Part shown: piece after piece, positions 58,367 through 64,000 of the stretch
Numbering within the stretch: the stretch's first letter is position 1
Layout: each line of letters begins with the position of its first letter
Assembly: GCA_017415425.1 (NCBI GenBank)
Contig: JAFQGT010000017.1
Location: forward strand, 1-64,000
Origin: Oscillospiraceae bacterium
GTDB lineage: Bacteria; Bacillota; Clostridia; Oscillospirales; Oscillospiraceae
Length of the DNA: 64,000 nucleotides
Direction: 5' to 3'
Translations under genes and position numbers: made by a program
The notes under the pieces: model-generated
Database searches by the model: none
What the model was told of the DNA's origin: nothing
What the model saw: only the letters and a program-made list of their open reading frames with translations

Positions 58367-58395
58367 TTTACTTTTGGAAAAATCCGTGTTATCAT
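58367..58395 (+). promoter_or_regulatory. Promoter of rpsO
   Basis: TTTACT, 17-nt spacer, TATCAT, embedded in a TAACAC...GTGTTA inverted repeat (58361-58391). Confidence 0.65.
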
Positions 58396-58398
58396 AGT

Positions 58399-58433
58399 CG
58401 GGCTGGCTATGGCCAGACGATCTTACTATGCCC
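58399..58433 (+). promoter_or_regulatory. Structured leader of rpsO, candidate S15 autoregulatory site
   Basis: The 110-nt leader can form a CTGGC-TATG-GCCAG hairpin (58403-58416) closed by GGG / CCC flanks (about 58400 and 58431). S15 leaders are classic autoregulatory RNA sites; the role here is inferred. Confidence 0.4.
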
Positions 58434-58505
58434 GCAGCTCAGTTTTGGGAAGACACCGACCCTTCACTTGGCGCGAGGTAAATTCAAAAAAGGTGGTAAT
58501 TCACA

Positions 58506-58772
58506 ATGATTCTCAAGGAAAAGAAGACCCAGGTTATTCTGGAAAATGCAACTCACGAAGGCGATACCGGTTCTCCCGAGGTTCAGGTTGCTATTCTGAC
58601 TGCCCGTATCAACGAGCTGACCGATCACCTGCGTACCCACAAGCACGACAACCACTCCCGTCGTGGTCTGCTGATGATGGTTGGTAAGCGCCGTAAGATG
58701 CTGGACTATCTGGCAAAGAAGGACATCAACCGTTACCGTGCTCTGATCGCCAAGCTGGGTATCCGTAAGTAA
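58506..58772 (+). CDS. rpsO: 30S ribosomal protein S15
   Basis: 88 residues beginning [60 protein letters not shown] and [21 protein letters not shown] are S15 signatures. Start follows AAGGTGG. Own promoter and strong terminator; pnp is next, the widely conserved rpsO-pnp order. Confidence 0.98.
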   Translation: MILKEKKTQVILENATHEGDTGSPEVQVAILTARINELTDHLRTHKHDNHSRRGLLMMVGKRRKMLDYLAKKDINRYRALIAKLGIRK

Positions 58773-58774
58773 TC

Positions 58775-58808
58775 AAAAAGGGGCGACGGGTACCGTCGCC
58801 CCCTTTTT
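58775..58808 (+). terminator. Terminator of rpsO
   Basis: Stem AAAAAGGGGCGACGG / CCGTCGCCCC.. followed by T6. Confidence 0.92.
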
Positions 58809-58992
58809 TACAGCGGATCTTTTGTCCCATCCTGCGTTTTTTGTCAGTGGAAATACACAGAGTATGTCTTCCTTCTCAAAAATACAGCCTGTGACAAAAT
58901 CTCTCGCTGTACACAAATCCGTAACCGGGAGAATTTTAGCAGTTGAAAGAATTGCCGAGTGTTCGACAGTTGTTTCAAGTGCTAAACCTCCC
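58809..58992 (+). promoter_or_regulatory. Two-domain structured leader of pnp
   Basis: Domain 1: TACAGCG (58809-58815) pairs with CGCTGTA (58905-58911), enclosing TTTTGTCA / TGACAAAA (58839-58846 and 58892-58899). Domain 2 is a 66-nt hairpin: GGGAG / CTCCC (58927-58931, 58988-58992), TTTAGCA / TGCTAAA (58935-58941, 58980-58986), TTGAAA / TTTCAA (58943-58948, 58973-58978) and CGA / TCG at the tip. It ends 15 nt before the ribosome site. Long leader hairpins controlling pnp by PNPase itself are known in enterobacteria. Confidence 0.6.
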
Positions 58993-59021
58993 GAACACAA
59001 AAATCAAGGAGGTTATTACCA

Positions 59022-61145
59022 ATGATTACTCGTAAACAGTTCCCTAATCACAAGGTTTTCGAGATGGAGATCGGCGGCCGTCCCTTTACCGTAGAGACCG
59101 GTAAGGTGGCTGAGTTGGCCAACGCCGAGTGCATCTGCCGCTACGGCGACACCGTGGTGCTGGTCACCTGCACCTGCAATCCCATCCCCAAGTCCGGCAT
59201 CGACTACTTCCCTCTGACCATCGAGTTTGAAGAGAGAATGTATTCCGTAGGCCGCATCCCCGGCTCTTTCAACCGCCGCGAGGGCAAGCCCTCCGACCGG
59301 GGCATCCTGAACAGCCGTATCATCGACCGTCCTATGAGACCCCTGTTCGACGAGGAACTGCGTAACGACACCGTCGTCACCTGTACCGTCTTTGCCAACG
59401 ACCACGAGAATCCCGTGGAAGTGGTTGCTTCTCTGGGCGCTTCCATCGCCATCGCATCTTCCGATGTGCCTTGGAACGGACCTGTGGCTACCACCAATGT
59501 TGCCCACGTAGGCGATAAGTATATCATCAACCCCTCTGCCGACGAGCGTGAGGCTTGCGACTGCTTCGTGTGCATTGCTTCCACCTTCGAGAAGGTGGTT
59601 ATGATCGAGACCGAGGCCAACGAAGCTCCCGAGTCTGTGGTGCTGGAAGCCATCCGTGTGGCCCACGAGACCAATATGGAGATCGTTAAGTTCATCAACG
59701 GTATTGTTGCTGAGATCGGTAAGCCCAAGTTCACCTTCGAGAAGGCTGCTGTGAACCACGATCTGCTGGACGACCTGATCGAGTACGGTCTGGGTCAGAT
59801 CGAGTATGCTCTGGACACCGACGACAAGAATGTCCGCGAGGAGCGGCTGACCGCTGCCCGTCTGGACTTTGCCGCCAAGTTTGGCGAAAAGTACGAGGAC
59901 TTCGAGGAGCATATCGAGGTGTGCCTGTACAAGATGCAGAAGAAGGTGGTCAAGAAGTGGCTGCTGGCCGGCAAGCGTGTTGACGGCCGTGGTATGGACG
60001 ACATCCGCGCTCTGGGCGCTGAAGTGGGCCTCCTGCCCCGTGTACACGGCAGTGGTCTGTTCACCCGTGGCCAGACTCAGGTTCTGTCCATCTGCACTCT
60101 GAACACTCTGTCCGCTGCACAGAAGATGGACACCATCTACCCCGAAGAGACCAAGCGCTATATCCACCACTACAACTTCCCCTCTTTCTCCACCGGCGAA
60201 GCAAGAGCTGCCCGCTCCACTTCCCGTCGTGAGATCGGTCACGGCGCTCTGGCAGAGAAGGCTCTGCTGCCTGTGATCCCCTCTGTGGAGGAGTTCCCCT
60301 ACGCCATCCGTGTGGTATCTGAGGTCCTGTCCTCCAACGGTTCTACCTCTCAGGGTTCTATCTGTGGCTCTACGCTGGCTCTGATGGATGCCGGTGTGCC
60401 CATCAAGCGCCCCGTTGCAGGTATCTCCTGCGGTCTGATCTCCGACCAGGAGACCGGCGAGTGGAGAACCTTCACCGACATCCAGGGTGTTGAGGACTTC
60501 CACGGCGAAATGGACTTCAAGGTGGCCGGTACCTCCGAGGGTATCACCGCCATCCAGATGGACCTGAAGAACAAGGGTCTGACGATGGAGATCATCGCCG
60601 ATGCTCTGGAGCGCTGCCGCAAGGCCCGTATGGTGATCCTGGACGAAGTTATGATCCCCTGCATCCCCGAGCCCCGTGCGGAGGTTTCCGAGTTTGCTCC
60701 CAAGATGCTGAGCCTGAAGATCCCCGTGGACAAGATCCGCGAGGTTATCGGTTCCGGCGGCAAGACCATTCAGAAGATCTGCGCTGACACCGGCGCCAAG
60801 GTGGACATCGATGATGACGGATCCGTCTTTATCTCCGCTGTGGATTCCGCCGCTGCTTACGCCGCCAAGAAGATGGTGGACGACATCTGCTTCGTTCCCG
60901 AGGTTGGCAAGCTGTACTACGGCAAGGTCGTTCGTATCCTGCCTATCGGAGCATTCGTGGAGATCGCTCCCGGTCACGACGGAATGGTCCACATCTCCAA
61001 GCTGGAGAACCGCCGTGTGGAAAAGGTTGAGGACGTACTGAACCTGGGCGATATGACTTGGGTGAAGTTTATGGGCTTCGATGAGAAGGGCCGTGCAAAC
61101 TTCAGCCGCAAGGACGCTCTGAAGGAAATGGCCGACGGCGAATAA
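59022..61145 (+). CDS. pnp: Polyribonucleotide nucleotidyltransferase (PNPase)
   Basis: 3'-5' phosphorolytic exoribonuclease, 707 residues: two RNase PH domains (MRPLFDEELRNDTVV in the first; STGEARAARSTSRREIGHGA and GSTSQGSICGSTLALMDAGV in the second), KH domain (IREVIGSGGKTIQKICADTG) and S1 domain (YYGKVVRILPIGAFVEIAPG). Start ATG 59022 follows AAGGAGG. Strong codon bias leaves a spurious 735-codon frame opposite. Confidence 0.98.
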   Translation: MITRKQFPNHKVFEMEIGGRPFTVETGKVAELANAECICRYGDTVVLVTCTCNPIPKSGIDYFPLTIEFEERMYSVGRIPGSFNRREGKPSDRGILNSRIIDRPMRPLFDEELRNDTVVTCTVFANDHENPVEVVASLGASIAIASSDVPWNGPVATTNVAHVGDKYIINPSADEREACDCFVCIASTFEKVVMIETEANEAPESVVLEAIRVAHETNMEIVKFINGIVAEIGKPKFTFEKAAVNHDLLDDLIEYGLGQIEYALDTDDKNVREERLTAARLDFAAKFGEKYEDFEEHIEVCLYKMQKKVVKKWLLAGKRVDGRGMDDIRALGAEVGLLPRVHGSGLFTRGQTQVLSICTLNTLSAAQKMDTIYPEETKRYIHHYNFPSFSTGEARAARSTSRREIGHGALAEKALLPVIPSVEEFPYAIRVVSEVLSSNGSTSQGSICGSTLALMDAGVPIKRPVAGISCGLISDQETGEWRTFTDIQGVEDFHGEMDFKVAGTSEGITAIQMDLKNKGLTMEIIADALERCRKARMVILDEVMIPCIPEPRAEVSEFAPKMLSLKIPVDKIREVIGSGGKTIQKICADTGAKVDIDDDGSVFISAVDSAAAYAAKKMVDDICFVPEVGKLYYGKVVRILPIGAFVEIAPGHDGMVHISKLENRRVEKVEDVLNLGDMTWVKFMGFDEKGRANFSRKDALKEMADGE

Positions 61146-61155
61146 AATCAGAAAT

Positions 61156-61185
61156 AAAGTGGCGCAGCTGCGGCTGCGCCACTTT
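61156..61185 (+). terminator. Terminator of pnp
   Basis: Stem AAAGTGGCGCAGC / GCTGCGCCACTTT, TGCG loop, T-rich tail. Confidence 0.92.
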
Positions 61186-61200
61186 TTCTTGCGGAAAAGA

Positions 61201-61226
61201 GGTAGGGGTGATTCACGAAGCACCCG
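61201..61226. repeat. GTAGGGG(C/T)GATTCAC small repeat, copy 2
   Basis: TAGGGGTGATTCACGAAGC matches TAGGGGCGATTCACCAATC at 12703-12721 (copy 1). Imperfect palindrome; sits between the pnp and gap terminators. Confidence 0.5.
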
Positions 61227-61255
61227 CTGGGAAGTTGCGAAAATTGCCGCAAAAA

Positions 61256-61285
61256 GACCCCCTCGGACTTTCGTCCGAGGGGGTC
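61256..61285 (-). terminator. Terminator of gap
   Basis: Stem GACCCCCTCGGAC / GTCCGAGGGGGTC, TTTC loop, T5 on the minus strand. Confidence 0.92.
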
Positions 61286-61300
61286 GATTGTCTACTTAGA

Positions 61301-62323
61301 TTACAGCAGAGTGGAGAAGTGCTTGATGGTGCGGACCATCTGAGAAACATAGGAGTTCTCGTTGTCGTACCAAGAAACAACCTGAACCTGAGTCATACCG
61401 CCGGGCAGCTTGTTGACCATAGTCTGGGTAGCATCGAACAGAGAACCGAAGGTCATACCGATGATGTCGGAGGAGACGATCTCGTCCTCGGTGTAGCCGT
61501 AGGACTCGGTGGTAGCAGCCTTCATAGCAGCGTTGATTTCGTCCTTGGTCACTTCCTTAGCAACCACAGCGTTCAGAATGGTGGTGGAACCGGTGGGAGT
61601 GGGGATTCTCTGTGCAGCACCGATCAGCTTGCCGTTCAGCTCGGGGATAACCAGACCGATCGCCTTGGCAGCGCCGGTGGAGTTGGGAACGATGTTGATA
61701 GCACCAGCTCTGGAGCGGCGCAGGTCGCCCTTTCTCTGAGGACCGTCCAGGATCATCTGGTCGCCGGTGTAAGCGTGGATGGTGCACATAATGCCGGACT
61801 CGATGGGAGCCAGATCATTCAGAGCCTTAGCCATAGGAGCCAGGCAGTTGGTGGTGCAGGAAGCGGCGGAGATGATGTGGTCATCCTTGGTCAGGGTCTG
61901 GTGGTTAACATTGTAAACGATGGTGGGCAGATCATTGCCTGCGGGAGCAGAGATAACGACCTTCTTGGCGCCAGCGTCGATGTGAGCCTGAGCCTTAGCC
62001 TTGGAAGTGTAGAAACCGGTGCATTCCAGAACTACGTCTACGTCCAGCTCGCCCCAGGGCAGCTCAGCAGCGTTGGCCTTTGCGTAGATGGTGATCTTCT
62101 TGCCGTCGACAACGATATTGTCTTCGCCAGCCTCGACAGTATGCGTGCCGAAGGGAGCAGCGTAAGCACCCTGGGTGGAGTCATACTTCAGCAGGTGAGC
62201 AAGCATCTTGGGAGAGGTCAGGTCGTTGATAGCAACAACTTCAAAACCCTCAGCGCCGAACATCTGACGGAAAGCCAGACGGCCGATACGACCAAAACCG
62301 TTAATAGCAACTTTTACAGACAT
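61301..62323 (-). CDS. gap: Glyceraldehyde-3-phosphate dehydrogenase, type I
   Basis: 340 residues from [23 protein letters not shown] site at the N-terminus, catalytic Cys in [15 protein letters not shown], His-containing [39 protein letters not shown] and C-terminal [17 protein letters not shown] 62323 follows GGAGG. Strong promoter and terminator and tight codon bias indicate high expression. Confidence 0.98.
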   Translation of the reverse strand: MSVKVAINGFGRIGRLAFRQMFGAEGFEVVAINDLTSPKMLAHLLKYDSTQGAYAAPFGTHTVEAGEDNIVVDGKKITIYAKANAAELPWGELDVDVVLECTGFYTSKAKAQAHIDAGAKKVVISAPAGNDLPTIVYNVNHQTLTKDDHIISAASCTTNCLAPMAKALNDLAPIESGIMCTIHAYTGDQMILDGPQRKGDLRRSRAGAINIVPNSTGAAKAIGLVIPELNGKLIGAAQRIPTPTGSTTILNAVVAKEVTKDEINAAMKAATTESYGYTEDEIVSSDIIGMTFGSLFDATQTMVNKLPGGMTQVQVVSWYDNENSYVSQMVRTIKHFSTLL

Positions 62324-62405
62324 TGTTATTTCCTCCAATTTTCCTACTGCTTTTTGCAGCAAAATAGACGATTTTTTGCGGGGCAACATAACCCCATACG
62401 ACATC

Positions 62406-62434
62406 ATTATACTATATGAAAAACCGCTTGTAAA
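62406..62434 (-). promoter_or_regulatory. Sigma-A promoter of gap
   Basis: Minus strand: TTTACA, 17-nt spacer, TATAAT. Confidence 0.85.
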
Positions 62435-62530
62435 GTAGCGGGATTGTAAAAATAAGGTATATTTTCTGGGTCCATTTTGACACAGACCACAAAAAAAGGC
62501 AGATTTCGGTAGAAAACCACCTTTTTGTTC

Positions 62531-63679
62531 TTACACAGCGGCAAAGTATGCATCGATTTCTTCCCGGGTGGCACAGACACTTCCCTGAAACGCGGCAGGC
62601 TTGCCACCGCCGCGTCCCCGCAGTGCCGCTACCGCCGCCGCACCGATGGGGCGCACATCACAGTGTCTGCTGATGATGCAGATGCCGTAACCGCTAACGT
62701 CATTGCCGGATAGCGCTACCGCTGTTTCGCAGGTTTCAGCCATCGTGTCCGCCAGCTCCCGCAGAGAACCGGGGGTCAGACTATCTTCAAAATGCACCGC
62801 AAGAGACCTTCCTGCGTAGTCCTTTGCGATTTGGGAAAAGATCCGTTTTTCCAAGGCTGTTACCCGGAATTTCTCCGCGCTGAGAGTCTCGTTCATCCGC
62901 TGAGCGGCTTGGCCGGTTTCAAAGAGTTTGGCGGAGAAAGCCTGGGAGACCAGCTTGTTCTGCTGGTAGGTGCGGCAGAGGATGTCCAGCGCCCGCTTGC
63001 CGGCGGCCATTTCGATTCGCACGCCCTGGTGGAATTTTACACAGGAAAACAGCTTCACAAGGCCCACTTGTCCGGTGCGCTTCATCTGTGTGCCGCAGCA
63101 GGCGCAGGTGTCGATGCCGGGGATCTGTACGATCCGCACCGGCCAGGGCAGGTCCTTTTTCCGGCGATAGGGAACGCGTGGCAGCTCCTCTGGTTCAGGA
63201 TACCAGCACCGGATGGGCAGATCCTGCCAGATGGCCCGGTTGACGGCGTCTTCGATTCTCTCCAGTGCCTCCGGTGGGAGAAATCCGTCAAAATCGATGG
63301 TTACCAGCTCCGCGCCCATATGAAAACCTACATTATGAAAGCCGTAGGTTTGATAGATCACTCCGGAGACCATATGCTCGCCGGTGTGCTGCTGCATCAG
63401 ATCGAACCGCCGGTCCCAATCCACAGTTCCGGTGACCTCCGCCCCCACTTCCAGAGGAGCGCTGCACAGGTGGATGATATTCTGCCCCTGTTCCTTGACA
63501 GACAACACCCGCACATCTGCCAGCATACCGGTGTCACAGGCCTGTCCGCCGCCCTCCGGGTAGAAGGCGGTAGCATCCAAAGTGACCGCATAACCGCCTT
63601 TTGCAGTCGTGCAGCCGGTGACGGTGGCGGTAAAGGTATGCAACTGGCTATCCTCGTAGAACAACTTTCGTACTTCCAT
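62531..63679 (-). CDS. Alanyl-tRNA editing protein (AlaX-like, with DHHA1-type C-terminus)
   Basis: Trans-editing deacylase homologous to the AlaRS editing domain, 382 residues from MEVRKLFYEDSQLHTFTATV. AFYPEGGGQACDTG, zinc motif LMQQHTGEHMVSG (HxxxH) and the second zinc region CACCGTQMKRTGQVGLVKLF. The usual CGTH reads CGTQ here, so one ligand seems changed. The C-terminal half (about 260-382) resembles DHHA1 (SGYGICIISRHCDVRP; AALRGRGGGKPAAFQGSV). ATG 63679 follows AAGGAGC. Confidence 0.9.
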   Translation of the reverse strand: MEVRKLFYEDSQLHTFTATVTGCTTAKGGYAVTLDATAFYPEGGGQACDTGMLADVRVLSVKEQGQNIIHLCSAPLEVGAEVTGTVDWDRRFDLMQQHTGEHMVSGVIYQTYGFHNVGFHMGAELVTIDFDGFLPPEALERIEDAVNRAIWQDLPIRCWYPEPEELPRVPYRRKKDLPWPVRIVQIPGIDTCACCGTQMKRTGQVGLVKLFSCVKFHQGVRIEMAAGKRALDILCRTYQQNKLVSQAFSAKLFETGQAAQRMNETLSAEKFRVTALEKRIFSQIAKDYAGRSLAVHFEDSLTPGSLRELADTMAETCETAVALSGNDVSGYGICIISRHCDVRPIGAAAVAALRGRGGGKPAAFQGSVCATREEIDAYFAAV

Positions 63680-63706
63680 AATTGGCGCTCCTTGGCATTT
63701 TTCACC

Positions 63707-63735
63707 ATTGTAGCACAAGGGTCTGCCTTTTGCAA
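63707..63735 (-). promoter_or_regulatory. Promoter of the alanyl-tRNA editing gene
   Basis: Minus strand: TTGCAA, 17-nt spacer, TACAAT, 27 bp before the start. Confidence 0.75.
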
Positions 63736-63825
63736 CGGAGTTTCGCATAGAGAATGTCGAGGAATCCTTCCAGGAGGGTTCGGTTTTTCGTGGAATTTCC
63801 GGGTGTTTTCCGAATAAAATGGGGT

Positions 63826-63882
63826 TAGCCTGAGCCAATCAGACGTCCACTCAGGCGTGTTCGAATGATATTGCTCAGGCTA
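63826..63882 (+). promoter_or_regulatory. Inverted repeat upstream of the ParB-like gene
   Basis: TAGCCTGAGC (63826-63835) and GCTCAGGCTA (63873-63882) are perfect inverted copies around 37 nt, with a further CTCAGG at 63850-63855. Could be an operator or leader structure; it ends 10 bp before GGAGGAGG. Confidence 0.5.
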
Positions 63883-63905
63883 CACATTTTGGAGGAGGAC
63901 TTGCT

Positions 63906-64000
63906 ATGCAGTGCCAGAAACTGAAAACCTATATGGAGACCGGACGGGTAGTGTTTTTACCTGCGGGGGCGATCCATCCCAATCCCGCCCAACCGAGAAA
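63906..64000 (+). CDS. ParB/Spo0J/Noc-family protein, N-terminal fragment
   Basis: Only the first 31 codons are in the window (MQCQKLKTYMETGRVVFLPA then GAIHPNPAQPR). The IxPNPxQPR motif opens the ParB CTPase/DNA-binding domain. Start ATG 63906 follows GGAGGAGG. Chromosome segregation or nucleoid-occlusion role inferred from this short stretch; the rest runs off the edge. Confidence 0.7.
   Translation, partial: MQCQKLKTYMETGRVVFLPAGAIHPNPAQPR

Noticed and set aside
58773-59025. Frames of 75 (minus) and 67 (plus) codons in the pnp leader
   Set aside because: No ribosome sites; sequence explained by long complementary stems.
59016-61223. 735-codon minus-strand frame opposite pnp
   Set aside because: Shadow of pnp.

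Overview
The window reads as chromosomal core-genome sequence from a gut-type, spore-lineage Firmicute of class Clostridia, most likely an Oscillospiraceae/Ruminococcaceae relative. This rests on gene content: an SpoIIP-type sporulation protein, QueH, reverse rubrerythrin, the rimP-nusA-ylxR-L7Ae-infB-rbfA order, ATP-type PEP carboxykinase, MtaB, many short conserved Firmicute proteins, GC-rich coding with AT-rich promoters, and strong AGGAGG ribosome sites. I see no rRNA, tRNA, CRISPR array, transposase or phage gene.

Layout. 1-6.2 kb (minus): a truncated pckA, then an apparent operon response regulator - histidine kinase - HtrA protease - acyl-ACP thioesterase. 6.2-9.7 kb (plus): uppP, trmB, mnmG. 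9.7-12.3 kb (minus): a polar amino-acid ABC transporter with a TrpR-like regulator at its end. 12.3-12.85 kb is a gene-free, repeat-rich, hairpin-rich stretch. 12.9-15.9 kb (minus): zinc-ribbon protein, ruvC-ruvA-ruvB, and an HPr-like protein without its active histidine. 16-20.1 kb (plus): mtaB, a DUF3810 protein, rsmG, a membrane protein. 20.1-28.5 kb (plus): a highly expressed opp-type peptide ABC transporter with an enlarged binding protein and an OppC carrying a very large extracytoplasmic insert. 28.6-31.1 kb: phosphoribosyltransferase, DUF3786, alr. 31.1-33.7 kb (minus): a 35-residue ORF and dapA-dapB-dapF. 33.8-37.8 kb: small P-loop protein, pgi, glk, pta. 38-39.6 kb: nfeD, SPFH protein, DUF6440. 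39.6-46 kb: spoIIP, tadA, queH, THUMP methyltransferase, lipid kinase, aromatic-acid exporter-like protein, patB. 46-50.3 kb: SGNH lipoprotein, a redox/oxygen-stress cluster under a Fur/PerR-type repressor, and an ADP-ribosylglycohydrolase-fold protein without its metal ligands. 50.3-61.2 kb (plus): the long translation/RNA block rimP-nusA-rnpM-L7Ae-infB-rbfA-nrnA-truB-ribF, then rpsO and pnp. 61.3-64 kb: gap, an alanyl-tRNA editing protein, and the start of a ParB-like gene.

Functional themes: central carbon flow (pckA, pgi, glk, pta, gap), cell-wall precursors (uppP, alr, dapABF), tRNA/rRNA modification (trmB, mnmG, mtaB, rsmG, tadA, queH, truB) and peptide/amino-acid uptake.

The least ordinary material is non-coding: (i) a 131-nt fold-back element between oppA and oppB; (ii) a roughly 450-nt hairpin array bounded by about 75-nt direct repeats at 12.37-12.82 kb; (iii) a cloverleaf-like repeat that supplies the stop codon of nrnA; (iv) an AT-rich repeat that supplies the stop codons of the histidine kinase and ruvC; (v) structured leaders before rimP-nusA, rpsO and pnp; (vi) paired Fur/PerR-type palindromes around a consensus promoter; (vii) helically phased direct repeats upstream of the response regulator. 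All assignments come from reading the sequence; no database search was run.
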